NCBI GenBank assembly: GCA_910584585.1
Contig: CAJUBP010000005.1
Span: 62,001-126,000, forward strand
Direction: 5' to 3'
DNA from: an uncultured Lachnospiraceae bacterium
Lineage (GTDB): Bacteria > Bacillota > Clostridia > Lachnospirales > Lachnospiraceae
DNA length: 64,000 nt
This document shows, one piece after another, positions 11,540 to 21,217 of this stretch (the stretch's first letter is position 1; every line of letters begins with the position of its first letter). The notes under the pieces are model-generated. The model had not been told where the DNA came from and did not search any database. It saw only the letters and a program-made list of their open reading frames with translations. A program made the position numbers and the translations under genes.

Positions 11540-11635
11540 AGTATCTGTAGAAACAGTTTTAAAATGGAAACCAGGATATGGCGGTTTACCGGAAGAAGAA
11601 TTGTGAAAATACAGGGAGAAAGGAAGAATGAAGTA

Positions 11636-13336
11636 ATGAACGAACAGCAGGCTAGTATTGAAAAAAGACTTATCGGTTCTTTTGCAAAGGTGTCGGCTAT
11701 CACAGTTGCAGTGGCGGTATTGGGGCTGATTGCATTGTTGGTGATATCTAACAGATATTCCTATGCGCTGCATAATTTTGGGTTTGCCCAGGGGGATATC
11801 GGAAAGGCCATGTTTGAATTTGCAGATTTGCGATCTTCTCTGCGGGCGGCAATCGGTTATGATGACGCGGACGCCATCGAAGAGGTGGTAAAGCAGCATG
11901 AACAGAGTAAAACAGCTTTCGAAGAAAATTTTGCCATGATAGAGAATACGATAGTATCCGAAGACGGCAGGAAGACTTATGACGAGATTAAAGAAGAGTT
12001 GGATACATATTGGGAACTGGATACAAGAATTATGGAACTTGGGGCGACGACCGACAGGGAACTGTGCAGGCAGGCCCAGGAGATTGCGCTCAATGAATTG
12101 GCAGGCGTTTATAACAGCATTTACAGCAAGCTGGAAGAACTTCTGAATGTAAAGGTGAATGAAGGAAACGGGCTGTCGGCCACATTGAACATTACCGGCT
12201 GGATTCTGGCAGCGTTGATGGCAGCGGCGGCCGCAGCGGCAGTTGTTTTTTCCACTAAGATTGGAAGGAGCATTGCCAGAAGGATCTCAGAGCCTCTCGG
12301 CAAGTTGGGCAGCCGTTTGAAAACATTTGCAACCGGTGATCTTTCTTCGCCTTTCCCTATGGTAGAGACCGGGGATGAAGTAGAGCATATGGAGAAAGAC
12401 GCCACAGAGATGGCAAGTAATCTGAATGTGATTATTCATGATATTGATCAGGTGCTGGGAGAGATGGCAGGGGGAAATTATGCTGTCCGCTCCAATGCTT
12501 CGGATCGGTATACCGGAGATTTTGGCAAATTATACGAGTCCATGCGGGGCTTAAGAGATCAGATGACGCAGACTTTATTATCCATTGGAGAGGCCTCTGA
12601 CCATGTATCCGTCGGTTCCGGCGATTTGGCCACGGCGTCTCAAAGTCTTGCAGAAGGAGCCACGGAGCAGGCCCAGGCAGTGCAGGAGCTTCATGCCACG
12701 ATTTCCGACATTGCGGTAACGATGGAAAAGAGCGCGGAGAGCGCAGGAGAATCCTATCTGAAAGCTCAGCATTACGCCAATGAGGCTGATAACAGCAGAG
12801 AAGAAATGGATACTATGATGGCGGCAATGCAGCGGATTAACGACGCGTCCACAAGGATAGGAGATATTATCTCAGAGATTGAATCCATTGCGGCTCAGAC
12901 CAACCTGCTGTCGCTGAATGCTTCCATTGAAGCGGCCAGGGCCGGGGAATCGGGCCGGGGCTTCGCAGTAGTGGCAGATCAGATTCGGGAACTGGCAGAT
13001 CAGAGCGCCCAGGCGGCGGTAGACACCAGAGAATTGATCGAAGGCTCTATCCGGGAAGTTACAGAAGGAAACCGGGCAGCGGAACGCGCCTCCAACGCCA
13101 TTGCCGCTGTGGTGGACGGAATCAAGCAGATTGCGGACTTTTCCAAGAATTTAAAAGGCATGGTGGAAGATCAGAGCGAGGCAATGCGTCAGGCGGAAAT
13201 CGGAATCAATCAGATTTCAGAAGTGGTGCAGAGCAATGCGGCAACGGCGGAAGAAGCTTCCGCTACCAGCGAAGAATTATCGGCCCAGGCGCAGATTCTG
13301 GATGAGCTTGTGGGGCAGTTTGTTTTGTCAGAGTAA
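11636..13336 (+). CDS. Methyl-accepting chemotaxis protein (four-helix-bundle sensor type)
   Basis: A 566-residue transmembrane chemoreceptor. TM1 is at about residues 18-38 ([18 protein letters not shown]). A helical extracellular domain of about 140 residues follows, then an Ala-rich TM2 (about 183-205) and a HAMP domain ([17 protein letters not shown]...). The C-terminal half is the cytoplasmic signalling hairpin, with tip [20 protein letters not shown] and [13 protein letters not shown] that bind CheA/CheW. ATG 11636 follows AAAGGAAG; the frame opens at 11528, but that start lies inside the promoter. The ligand is unknown. Confidence 0.93.
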   Translation: MNEQQASIEKRLIGSFAKVSAITVAVAVLGLIALLVISNRYSYALHNFGFAQGDIGKAMFEFADLRSSLRAAIGYDDADAIEEVVKQHEQSKTAFEENFAMIENTIVSEDGRKTYDEIKEELDTYWELDTRIMELGATTDRELCRQAQEIALNELAGVYNSIYSKLEELLNVKVNEGNGLSATLNITGWILAALMAAAAAAAVVFSTKIGRSIARRISEPLGKLGSRLKTFATGDLSSPFPMVETGDEVEHMEKDATEMASNLNVIIHDIDQVLGEMAGGNYAVRSNASDRYTGDFGKLYESMRGLRDQMTQTLLSIGEASDHVSVGSGDLATASQSLAEGATEQAQAVQELHATISDIAVTMEKSAESAGESYLKAQHYANEADNSREEMDTMMAAMQRINDASTRIGDIISEIESIAAQTNLLSLNASIEAARAGESGRGFAVVADQIRELADQSAQAAVDTRELIEGSIREVTEGNRAAERASNAIAAVVDGIKQIADFSKNLKGMVEDQSEAMRQAEIGINQISEVVQSNAATAEEASATSEELSAQAQILDELVGQFVLSE

Positions 13337-13387
13337 GGGAATCTTATCATCATATGAGAATCTGGCAGGTTGTGCCGGGGAATAGCA

Positions 13388-13426
13388 AAAAGACGGAGCC
13401 AGCGCACTGCGCCGGTTCCGTCTTTT
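13388..13426. terminator. Bidirectional terminator between the chemoreceptor and the Gly/Cys-rich gene
   Basis: AAAAGACGGA (13388-13397) pairs with TCCGTCTTTT (13417-13426), with further inner pairing of GCC and GCGC. T-runs are present on both strands. Confidence 0.88.
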
Positions 13427-13509
13427 GGACGAAAGAATCTTTACAGGCTGGGACAGGCGGCTTGGGCCGCCTCGTTCCAGGCCTCAAAGAGAATCGTTAC
13501 AGGCGGGGA

Positions 13510-13749
13510 TTAGCAGCAGAAACCGCCGCCGAATCCATTGCCGTTTCCGCCGCAGCAGAAGAGAAGCAGGATAATCCACAGGCAGCTGTTTCCGCCGCCG
13601 CATCCGCATCCGTCATTGCCGCCGAAGAAACCGCCGTTGCCGCATCCGCAGCAGCTAAGCAGGATGATTAACCAAATAATAGAAGAGCATCCTCCGTTGT
13701 TGTTTCCTTCGCATCCGCATCCACAGTTTGTAGCAGCTAAATCACTCAT
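13510..13749 (-). CDS. Small Gly/Cys-rich hydrophobic protein
   Basis: A 79-residue protein of two short hydrophobic segments (SIIWLIILLSCCGCG and SCLWIILLLFCCGG) separated by Gly/Asn/Cys-rich runs (CGCGCEGNNNGGC, GGNDGCGCGGGNSC). GGAGG lies eight bases before ATG 13749. Proteins of this style are common in spore-forming Firmicutes and are sometimes linked to the spore surface, but I cannot assign a function. The opposite strand has an Ala-rich shadow frame. The - strand terminator at 13388-13426 ends its transcript. Confidence 0.75.
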   Translation of the reverse strand: MSDLAATNCGCGCEGNNNGGCSSIIWLIILLSCCGCGNGGFFGGNDGCGCGGGNSCLWIILLLFCCGGNGNGFGGGFCC

Positions 13750-13830
13750 GTTCAAATCCTCCAATATTTTGATTACAATGTATCATATGTGGGCTGCTTG
13801 TATGTGTTTCACAATGTTTTGAAAAAAATT

Positions 13831-13859
13831 TTGAAAAATCAGATATATTCTGATATAAT
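13831..13859 (+). promoter_or_regulatory. Promoter of the receiver gene and probably the V-ATPase operon
   Basis: TTGAAA at 13831-13836, a 17-base spacer and TATAAT at 13854-13859. Transcription would start near 13866. No other good promoter is seen before the ntp genes, which overlap one another closely. Confidence 0.75.
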
Positions 13860-13920
13860 GGTAGGCAGCGAGAAAAGGATGGCGATCAGTGACGGGGCGT
13901 TCCCCGAAGGGAGGCAGGTT

Positions 13921-14964
13921 GTGAATACAGTAGTGATTCTGGATCATGAGAGTAAAAATATTGAAGGATACCGGCGGATGCTGGAAGCTTCGAAGGAGCC
14001 GATAGACTGTGAATTTTTCCAATATCCCGAGAAAGCTCTGGATTATCTTAAGAGCCATCCGGCAGCAGTGTTAATCAGTGAACTGGAAATGCCGGTGATG
14101 TCGGGAAAAGAAGTTTTTGATATGGCGGAAATGCTTTCCCCCTCTACCGTGAGAATTGCCATGACGCAGATGGACAGTGTTGCCGAAACCTTAGAGATTT
14201 TTAACCGTGTCAGAATTTTCAAATTAATCTTAAAGCCGTTTTTTTTGCCGGAGGATCTTGTACATCCCATTCAGCAGGCGCTGGAATACCACAAAGAACT
14301 GGAAAAGGAAGAATTGCGGATCAAGAAAATGGGTCAGGAACTGACGCGTTTGGATGAGGCGTGCCAGCGGCTTTCTGAGAAGCTGGAGGAGAAAAAGAGA
14401 AAGCACAGAGGAATTTATCAGGCGGCGCTGGGCATGATCCGGGGAAATCTGAATTCGGAGATGAATGGGTTAAACGCAATGGAAGCAGGCTTTGCTTCAT
14501 CCGTCTGCGAGGATCTGCTGCAGGAGTTTATGCGCTATTATATGTTTGAGGAGCATGACTGGCAATTTCATAAAAAATATCTGCAGATCCGGTTCAGTTA
14601 TCCGGAGGATGGATGCATTCTGCAGATTAAGAATAAAACCGGGGAAGAGGTGCCCAGGGAGATTCTGACGCGGATGGCTTACGGAATGTTCCTGGGCGGC
14701 TATCTGTGCCAGCAGCTTTTTCACTCTTACCGCACAGTTATCCTGATGGAAAAGGAAGGGCTGGTATATGTTATGAGGATGTTCTGTCAGCATACTCCCG
14801 GAGAGAAAGGCTATAAAGTGACGGACGCAAAAGTCCGGAATTTAATTATAAGTTTCACGAAAGAGATTGCAAAATCCCTGTCATTCCGTATGGCAAGCGG
14901 CGTGAAGGAGCAGCAGTTTGCAGTCCGGTTGTATTTTAGGAAGGAAGATGGGTACAATGAATGA
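13921..14964 (+). CDS. Degenerate response-regulator receiver protein heading the V-ATPase operon
   Basis: A 347-residue protein. Residues 1-120 are a CheY-like receiver: VVILDHESKN, VLISELEMPVMSGKE, RIAMTQMDS, FKLILKPF. The conserved Thr and Lys are present, but the phosphorylated Asp is replaced by Glu (SELEMP instead of SDxxMP), so it may be locked or unphosphorylatable. A coiled coil follows (about 120-165) and then a 180-residue C-terminal domain that I do not recognise. The GTG start at 13921 has AGGGAGG six bases upstream and fits the receiver fold; ATG 13879 is an alternative. It overlaps the next gene by eight bases. Confidence 0.78.
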   Translation: MNTVVILDHESKNIEGYRRMLEASKEPIDCEFFQYPEKALDYLKSHPAAVLISELEMPVMSGKEVFDMAEMLSPSTVRIAMTQMDSVAETLEIFNRVRIFKLILKPFFLPEDLVHPIQQALEYHKELEKEELRIKKMGQELTRLDEACQRLSEKLEEKKRKHRGIYQAALGMIRGNLNSEMNGLNAMEAGFASSVCEDLLQEFMRYYMFEEHDWQFHKKYLQIRFSYPEDGCILQIKNKTGEEVPREILTRMAYGMFLGGYLCQQLFHSYRTVILMEKEGLVYVMRMFCQHTPGEKGYKVTDAKVRNLIISFTKEIAKSLSFRMASGVKEQQFAVRLYFRKEDGYNE

Positions 14965-15268
14965 AATTATAATGGGGCTCTATGAAATCGAAGAGCAGGC
15001 AGGCCAGATTATGGAGAATGCCGCTAAGAGGAAGCAGAAACTGGCGGAAAGCAACAGGAAGCAGAGAGAAGATTCTGTGACAGAACTGGAGAGAGAGTTA
15101 GAAGGAAGGCTTACAATTCTGCGCTCCCAGCTGGAGACTCAGACAGAAGAGGAACTGGAGTCGATTGTGAAGAAGAATCAGGAGCAGATCGCGCAGCTGA
15201 ATGAGAGGTGTGAGAAGAATCTGAATCAGATTGCGGAAAAAATCGTAGAAAAGATCACAGAGGTGTAG
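14957..15268 (+). CDS. ntpF: V-type ATPase coiled-coil stalk subunit (NtpF/G-type)
   Basis: A 103-residue, charged coiled-coil protein (ERELEGRLTILRSQLETQTE, KIVEKITEV) at the first position of the V/A-ATPase operon, where the peripheral-stalk subunit is usual. It would pair with the E subunit to form the stator. ATG 14957 is nine bases after AAGGAAG; ATG 14948 is directly adjacent to that site and less likely. The assignment rests on position and coiled-coil character. Confidence 0.78.
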   Translation: MNEIIMGLYEIEEQAGQIMENAAKRKQKLAESNRKQREDSVTELERELEGRLTILRSQLETQTEEELESIVKKNQEQIAQLNERCEKNLNQIAEKIVEKITEV

Positions 15269-15270
15269 TT

Positions 15271-16095
15271 ATGGCAGGAGAATTGCTACAGTACAGCGGG
15301 TTGATTACCAAGACAAGAGCCATGCGCAGCCGGCTGCTGAAAAGAGAAGATTTTGAACGGATTGCGGAATTTCAGACTGTTCCCGAGACCATCGGCTTTC
15401 TCAGAGAGCAGGAAAGTTACGGGAAGATTTACGGAGGCCGGGAGGATATCCGTCATCGGGGACAGGTGGAGGAACTGATTCACAATTCGATTATGGAGGA
15501 TTATCAGAAGCTGCACCGGTTTGGAAACGGGCAGCAGCGACAGGCCTTAGAACTGTATCTGCCCCAGCTTCAATTCGGAGAAGCCGTTCCTAATATAGAG
15601 ATTTCTTATTTTACACAAGTCTGGAAGCAGATTGAAAAATTTTCCGGCAGTCAGATGCGTCAGGTGCTTCGGGAAGTGTTTGGAACACAGGCGGACTGGC
15701 TGAATATTATGTGGATGTATCGGGGCAAAAAATTCTTCCGCCAGAAGCCGGAGGAACTTGAGGGCTTGCTGATCCCTTTGCAGTATAAATTAAAAAAGAC
15801 AGAGAAACGGAAGCTTTTGGAAGCGGAGCAGACGGAAGAATTCTGCCGGATTTTGGCAGACACCGTGTATTTCAAAGGAAGGGACGCGCTGGTGAAGATG
15901 CAGGATGAAATTTCCTATCATCAGGTGATGAAAAACATGTACCAGAGGATCTGCAGGAAATATCCGGCTTCCATGGCGCCGGTGTTTTATTATTTTTATG
16001 AAAAAGAACAGGAGATTGAGCATTTAACCACTGCTTTGGAAGGGATACGTTATCAGATTCCGGCCAGAGATATCCGGAAATTGATATTAGTGTAA
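15271..16095 (+). CDS. ntpC: V-type ATPase subunit C
   Basis: A 274-residue protein of the AC39/subunit C family, which links the central stalk to the membrane c-ring. It begins AGELLQYSGLITKTRAMRSR and is made of repeated helical segments ending IPARDIRKLIL. It is shorter than many relatives of about 330 residues but looks complete, with GAGGTG upstream of ATG 15271. It starts two bases after the ntpF stop. Confidence 0.82.
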   Translation: MAGELLQYSGLITKTRAMRSRLLKREDFERIAEFQTVPETIGFLREQESYGKIYGGREDIRHRGQVEELIHNSIMEDYQKLHRFGNGQQRQALELYLPQLQFGEAVPNIEISYFTQVWKQIEKFSGSQMRQVLREVFGTQADWLNIMWMYRGKKFFRQKPEELEGLLIPLQYKLKKTEKRKLLEAEQTEEFCRILADTVYFKGRDALVKMQDEISYHQVMKNMYQRICRKYPASMAPVFYYFYEKEQEIEHLTTALEGIRYQIPARDIRKLILV

Positions 16096-16117
16096 AATTA
16101 GATTGGAGGAGGAAGCA

Positions 16118-18028
16118 TTGATTGAGAAAATGAAGCTCTTGCATATTACCGGTCCGAGAAATGATATCGACCGGGTGGTGAAAATGTATTTGAATAAATA
16201 TGAAATTCACTTTGAAAATGCAATGACAAGCCTGAACAATTTAAAAAATGTGCGTCCCTTTGTGGAAACAAATCTGTACAAAGAGGCTGCCCAGATGGGC
16301 GAAGAGTTAAAACAGTATCTTGAGGTTTCCAGGAAAACGGATCTGAAGGTGACGCCGGAACAGGCCCGGGAGATTGTTTTTGAAGCCCACAGTCAGGCAG
16401 CGGACGTGGTGCGCCAGCAGGAAGAGGTCCGGGAAAAATTACGGAGGCTTAAGGACTGGATGGCAGAGATTGCCCCTTTTATCGGCCTGGATTTTGAACT
16501 GTGCAAGCTGCGGGATTTTCATTTTATTGATTATCAGTTTGGTAAGATTCGAGTGGAGAATTACCATAAACTGGAACAGTATGTATTTCACAATCCCTAT
16601 ACCTTATTCTATGAGTGCAATAACGACAGTGAATATGTCTGGGGCGTTTATTTTGTGCCCCATACGCATCTGGTGGAAATTGAAGCGGTGTACGCCTCTT
16701 TCCATTTTGAGGCGATTCAGGTGCCGGATAATCTGGAAGATACGCCCAGGCAGGCTTTTGAACAGGCAAAAGATTCGTTAAAGGCCCTTCAGCAGCAATT
16801 GGAGAGCCTTAAGATGCAGGCGGTGGAACTGGTGAAGGACAAAGAACAGGAAATTCTGGCCTCCTGCGAATGTTTGGAAAGCTACTGCAATAATTTTGAA
16901 ATTCGAAAATATGCAGCCTGCACCAGCGCAAGAGAAGACGGCATTGAGCATTATATTCTGTATGGATGGATGTCCAGGCGGGACGCGGAAAAGCTGCAGC
17001 GGGAAATTGCAATGGATGAAAATGTCAATTGTGTAGAGGAAGAGCCGGGAAAAGGCCCGGAAAGCAAACCCCCAACCAAATTGAAAAATCCGAAAATTTT
17101 AAAACCCTTTGAAATGTTTGTGGAAATGTACGGGCTGCCCGGCTATAACGAGATGGATCCAACTTTGTTTATTGCATTGACATACACGTTCATGTTTGGC
17201 GTGATGTTCGGAGATGTGGGGCAGGGGGCATGTCTTTTGGTGGGAGGAATTCTGCTCTATAGGCTAAAGAACCTAAGGCTTGCAGGCATCGTAGGAGTGG
17301 CCGGCGTCTGGTCTGTGATTTTCGGATTTCTGTACGGCAGCTTCTTCGGATTTGAAGAGGTGATTCCGGCCCTTTGGATGAAGCCTATGGATAATATTAT
17401 GACTACGCTGATGCTTGCTATTGGATTCGGCGGAGTATTGATTCTGGTGGCTATGATCCTGAATATGATTAATGCGGTCCGCGCGAAAGAATACGGAAGG
17501 CTCTTATTCAATCAAAGCGGCCTGGCAGGATTGATCTGTTATGGATTTGTGTTTTTCTGTGTTCTGCTCTTTGCCACCGGGCACGGCCTGCCGGCAACGG
17601 CACTGATTGGAATTGCAGTGGGCCTGCCGCTGATCGCAATTTTGCTGAAAGAGCCCCTGAGTCATTTGATTGAGCGAAAAGGCAGTTTGTTTCCGGAGGG
17701 AAGCAAAGTGATGTTTTTTGTGGAAGCTCTGGTGGAAGGCTTTGACGTGGTGCTCAGCTACGCCACCAACACCATTTCCTTTGTGCGGGTGGGCGCTTTC
17801 GCGTTGAGCCACGCAGGTATGATGGGTGTGGTTATGACCCTTGCGGGCCTGGAAAAAGGCAGTCCCAACTGGATCATTATTATACTGGGGAATGCCCTGG
17901 TGGCCGGACTGGAAGGTCTGGTTGTGGGAATCCAGGTGCTTCGTTTGGAATACTATGAGATGTTCAGCCGCTTTTATACCGGGGACGGAAAACCTTTTAT
18001 TCCTTTTAAAAAGCAGGAAGAGAGCTGA
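16118..18028 (+). CDS. ntpI: V-type ATPase subunit I (a-type membrane subunit)
   Basis: A 636-residue protein. The N-terminal half is soluble with coiled coils (EKMKLLHITGPRNDIDRVVK). The C-terminal half from about residue 340 has about eight membrane segments (FIALTYTFMFGVMFGDVGQG, VLSYATNTISFVRVGAFALS HAG). The conserved Arg in SFVRVGAF is the channel arginine that faces the c-ring glutamate. The start is TTG 16118, five bases after GGAGGAGG, because the family begins with IEKMK; ATG 16130 is the alternative. Confidence 0.92.
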   Translation: MIEKMKLLHITGPRNDIDRVVKMYLNKYEIHFENAMTSLNNLKNVRPFVETNLYKEAAQMGEELKQYLEVSRKTDLKVTPEQAREIVFEAHSQAADVVRQQEEVREKLRRLKDWMAEIAPFIGLDFELCKLRDFHFIDYQFGKIRVENYHKLEQYVFHNPYTLFYECNNDSEYVWGVYFVPHTHLVEIEAVYASFHFEAIQVPDNLEDTPRQAFEQAKDSLKALQQQLESLKMQAVELVKDKEQEILASCECLESYCNNFEIRKYAACTSAREDGIEHYILYGWMSRRDAEKLQREIAMDENVNCVEEEPGKGPESKPPTKLKNPKILKPFEMFVEMYGLPGYNEMDPTLFIALTYTFMFGVMFGDVGQGACLLVGGILLYRLKNLRLAGIVGVAGVWSVIFGFLYGSFFGFEEVIPALWMKPMDNIMTTLMLAIGFGGVLILVAMILNMINAVRAKEYGRLLFNQSGLAGLICYGFVFFCVLLFATGHGLPATALIGIAVGLPLIAILLKEPLSHLIERKGSLFPEGSKVMFFVEALVEGFDVVLSYATNTISFVRVGAFALSHAGMMGVVMTLAGLEKGSPNWIIIILGNALVAGLEGLVVGIQVLRLEYYEMFSRFYTGDGKPFIPFKKQEES

Positions 18029-18096
18029 AAGTATTTTTCCTTTTCAAAAAAGTAAAAGATAAAGTCAAATATTTATTAACAGGAGGATATGAAGAT

Positions 18097-18516
18097 ATGG
18101 AAACAAAAATTATATTAGTAGTAATTTTACTTTGCAGCATGATTATTCCGGTAGGGGGATTTTTCCTCAGCAAGCGGAAAGAGGGCGGATTCAAGGCGGC
18201 TTTGGCCAGCAATCTGTTTTTCTTCTTCGGAACGGTGCTGGTGGCGGATATTTTGCTGTTTGGCGGCAATGTACAGGCAGCCGGAGAAGCGGCCCAGGCG
18301 GCTTCGAATGTGGAAGGCTGGCGTTATCTTGCGGCGGCGCTGTCTACAGGGCTGTCCTGTATCGGCGCGGGAATCGCTGTGGCAAGCGCGGCAAGCGCGG
18401 CTTTGGGCGCTTTGAGCGAGGACTCCAGCATTATGGGTAAAGCGTTGATTTTCGTGGCTCTGGCGGAATCTATCGCTCTTTACGGCCTGTTGATCTCTTT
18501 CTCCATCCTGGGCTAA
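18097..18516 (+). CDS. ntpK: V-type ATPase subunit K (c-ring proteolipid)
   Basis: A 139-residue proteolipid. The C-terminal 65 residues form the usual c-subunit hairpin: LSTGLSCIGAGIAVASAASA, loop LSEDSSIMGK, and second helix FVALAESIALYGLLIS with the ion-carrying Glu. The N-terminal 60 residues have two hydrophobic helices without a matching carboxylate in the usual place and may act partly as a leader (GGNVQAAGEAAQ). AGGAGGA precedes ATG 18097. ES...Y after the Glu resembles Na+-binding rings, but the matching Gln of helix 1 is not seen, so ion choice is open. Confidence 0.92.
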   Translation: METKIILVVILLCSMIIPVGGFFLSKRKEGGFKAALASNLFFFFGTVLVADILLFGGNVQAAGEAAQAASNVEGWRYLAAALSTGLSCIGAGIAVASAASAALGALSEDSSIMGKALIFVALAESIALYGLLISFSILG

Positions 18517-18528
18517 AGGAGACGGATT

Positions 18529-18837
18529 ATGAAGATGTATTTAATCAGTGATAACAGGGATACCTGGACAGGAATGCGGCTGGCCGGCGTGGAAGGCGTT
18601 GTGGTGCACCAGCGCCAGGAATTGAAAGAAGCGCTGGACGCTGTGGTTTTGGATAAGGAAATCGGCATTGTGCTGCTGACAGAGAAGTTCGGCAGGGAGT
18701 TTCCGGATTTGATTGACGAGGTCAAGCTAAACCGGCGTCTGCCCCTGTTGATTGAGATTCCGGATCGCCATGGGACCGGCCGGAAAGAGAATTTTATCAC
18801 AGATTATGTCAGCGAGGCAATCGGGCTGAAGCTTTAA
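18529..18837 (+). CDS. ntpG: V-type ATPase subunit F (NtpG)
   Basis: A 102-residue protein with a Rossmann-like CheY-type fold usual for this central-stalk subunit (MYLISDNRDTWTGMRLAGVE, IGIVLLTEKFGREFPDLIDE, PLLIEIPDRHG). It contacts subunit D inside the rotor. RBS AAGGAGACGG lies just before ATG 18529, and the gene is 12 bases from ntpK. Confidence 0.88.
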   Translation: MKMYLISDNRDTWTGMRLAGVEGVVVHQRQELKEALDAVVLDKEIGIVLLTEKFGREFPDLIDEVKLNRRLPLLIEIPDRHGTGRKENFITDYVSEAIGLKL

Positions 18838-18883
18838 CAAATTGGGTGGAAGCTTTCATCTGTCCAAACGGGAGGAATTGGAA

Positions 18884-19444
18884 ATGCAGATAAAGGAAAA
18901 GCTGGAGGTATTTCAGAAGTTTACCATCAATGTGGCAAACAGCGAAAGCGATGCGTTGATTCGTGAATATGAGGAAACCTGCGAGCGGGAATTAGAAGAG
19001 TTCCGCAGGAACAGGCAGACGGAAATGGAGCATAAATTTCAAATGGAGGAGACTGCCATCCGCAGGGAGCTGAACCGGAAGGTATCGGAAGAGGTGGTGC
19101 GCCAGAAGCGGCTCTTAGACGCCTGCAAACGGCAGTGGGAGGAGAAACTCTTTGAAAAGGTGAAGATTCTGTTAGAGAAGTATCAGCAGACAGAAGATTA
19201 TCTGAACTATCTGACCGCCAAAATCAAAATGGCAAAGGAAGTGGCCGGGGATGAGGAGATCACGGTTTACATCGATCCCGCGGACGCAGATAAGAAAGGC
19301 AGATTAGAGCGGGAAAGCGGCGTGGAATTGACAGTCAGCAACATGGAATTCGGCGGAGGAATCCGGGCGGTGATCCGTTCCAGAAATATTTTGATTGATG
19401 AATCCTTTGTGACGAAATTAGAGCAGGAGGAGACTTTTCTATGA
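18884..19444 (+). CDS. ntpE: V-type ATPase subunit E (peripheral stalk)
   Basis: A 186-residue protein. The N-terminal 100 residues form a long charged coiled coil (ANSESDALIREYEETCEREL). The C-terminal part is the globular head (DYLNYLTAKIKMAKE, GGGIRAVIRSRNILIDESF). ATG 18884 follows GGAGGA by seven bases; the longer open frame from 18842 has no good site. It overlaps ntpA by four bases. Confidence 0.88.
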   Translation: MQIKEKLEVFQKFTINVANSESDALIREYEETCERELEEFRRNRQTEMEHKFQMEETAIRRELNRKVSEEVVRQKRLLDACKRQWEEKLFEKVKILLEKYQQTEDYLNYLTAKIKMAKEVAGDEEITVYIDPADADKKGRLERESGVELTVSNMEFGGGIRAVIRSRNILIDESFVTKLEQEETFL

Positions 19445-21207
19445 ATGTAACAGGCAGAATCTATGGGATTAACGGGCCGATTATCACTATTTTGGGCAAT
19501 CTGGGATTTAAAATGTCTGAGATGGTCTACGTGGGAGAACACCGGCTGGTGGGAGAAGTCATTGGATTAACCAAAGAACAGACCACCATCCAGGTATTTG
19601 AAGAGACGACAGGATTAAGGCCGGGAGAATTGGTGGAGGGCGCCGGGCGAGCCATCTGCGTGACGCTGGCGCCTGGAATCATTACCAATATTTTCGACGG
19701 AATTGAAAGACCTCTGCAGCTCATCGGACAGCAGTCAGGCGCCTATATTCCCCGGGGCGTCAATGTGGACTTGTTGGATCGGGAAAAGAAATGGGACGCA
19801 AAGATTACCGTGAAAGAAGGGGACATGCTGAGCCCCGGGATGATTATAGCAGAAGTGCCGGAGACGCCTGCCATCGTGCATAAGGTTATGGTGCCGCCGG
19901 GAGTGGAAGGCGTTGTCATAAGCGCAGCAGGGGACGGCGCTTATACCATAGAAGAAACACTGGTTGTCATCCGCGCAAAGACCGGAGAGGAACAGAATCT
20001 TACTATGACCCAGCAGTGGCCCATCCGGGTTCCAAGGCCCATTCAGAGACGGTATCCGGCGGATCGGCTGCTGGTGACCGGGCAGCGGATTTTAGACACT
20101 CTCTTTCCCATTGCCAAGGGCGGGACGGCCGCTATTCCGGGAGGATTCGGAACGGGAAAGACTATGACTCAGCATCAGCTTGCCAAGTGGTCTGACGCGG
20201 ATATTATCATTTACATCGGATGCGGTGAGCGGGGAAATGAGATGACCAATGTATTGGAAGAGTTTTCCCAGCTGGTAGATCCCAAGACGGGGAATCTTCT
20301 GATGGATCGGACTACCCTGATTGCCAACACCTCTAATATGCCGGTGGCGGCCCGGGAGGCAAGCATCTATACCGGCCTTACGCTGGCGGAGTATTACCGG
20401 GATATGGGCTATCATGTGGCAATTATGGCAGACTCCACTTCCCGCTGGGCGGAAGCGCTGCGGGAGCTTTCCGGACGTCTGGAAGAAATGCCGGCGGAGG
20501 AGGGCTTTCCGGCTTATCTGGCCAGCCGTCTGTCCGCCTTCTATGAGCGGGCCGGATATGTGGAAAACTTAAACGGCACAGACGGAAGCGTGACGATTAT
20601 CGGGGCGGTTTCCCCCCAGGGCGGCGATTTTTCCGAGCCGGTAACTCAGAATACCAAACGTTTTGTACGGTGTTTTCTGGCGCTGGATAAGTCTCTGGCT
20701 TACGCAAGGCATTACCCGGCCATCAACTGGCTGACCAGTTATACGGAATACCTGGGTGATTTGGAAGGCTGGTACGCGGCCAATGCCGGAGCGGATTTTA
20801 TCCCCTGCCGGAATGAGCTTTTGAATATTCTTACCACAGAGAGCCGCTTAAATGAGATTGTAAAGCTGATCGGAAGCGATGTGCTGCCGGACGACCAGAA
20901 ATTGATTCTGGAAATTGCAAGGGTGATCCGTCTGGGCTTTCTGCAGCAGAACGCCTTCCATGAAGAAGATACCTTTGTTCCCCTGGAAAAACAGCTTCGG
21001 ATGATGAAGGTCATCCTGTATCTCTATGACAAATGCAAAGAACTGATAGAGATGGGAATGCCCATGGCGCTGCTGCGGGAAAACCGCATTTTTGAGAAAA
21101 TCATTGCCATCAAATATGACGTGGCAAATAAAGATCTGTATAAATTTGATGAATACCTGCGGATGATCGACGAGTTTTACCGGGGTCTGCTGGAAACCAA
21201 CGCATAG
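19441..21207 (+). CDS. ntpA: V-type ATPase catalytic subunit A
   Basis: A 588-residue catalytic subunit. The P-loop GGFGTGKT is at about residues 235-242, with the preceding [20 protein letters not shown]. The catalytic Glu region is [11 protein letters not shown]. The A-specific insertion (about 110-190) and the Walker B region ([20 protein letters not shown]) are present. Known V/A-ATPases either pump H+ or Na+ or make ATP; the direction cannot be read here. The start overlaps ntpE (ATGA). Confidence 0.97.
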   Translation: MNVTGRIYGINGPIITILGNLGFKMSEMVYVGEHRLVGEVIGLTKEQTTIQVFEETTGLRPGELVEGAGRAICVTLAPGIITNIFDGIERPLQLIGQQSGAYIPRGVNVDLLDREKKWDAKITVKEGDMLSPGMIIAEVPETPAIVHKVMVPPGVEGVVISAAGDGAYTIEETLVVIRAKTGEEQNLTMTQQWPIRVPRPIQRRYPADRLLVTGQRILDTLFPIAKGGTAAIPGGFGTGKTMTQHQLAKWSDADIIIYIGCGERGNEMTNVLEEFSQLVDPKTGNLLMDRTTLIANTSNMPVAAREASIYTGLTLAEYYRDMGYHVAIMADSTSRWAEALRELSGRLEEMPAEEGFPAYLASRLSAFYERAGYVENLNGTDGSVTIIGAVSPQGGDFSEPVTQNTKRFVRCFLALDKSLAYARHYPAINWLTSYTEYLGDLEGWYAANAGADFIPCRNELLNILTTESRLNEIVKLIGSDVLPDDQKLILEIARVIRLGFLQQNAFHEEDTFVPLEKQLRMMKVILYLYDKCKELIEMGMPMALLRENRIFEKIIAIKYDVANKDLYKFDEYLRMIDEFYRGLLETNA

Positions 21208-21217
21208 GAGGGCGGAT

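Noticed and set aside
13354..13671. Ala-rich + strand ORF
   Set aside because: It runs through a terminator hairpin and is the shadow of the Gly/Cys-rich minus-strand gene, which has a good ribosome site.
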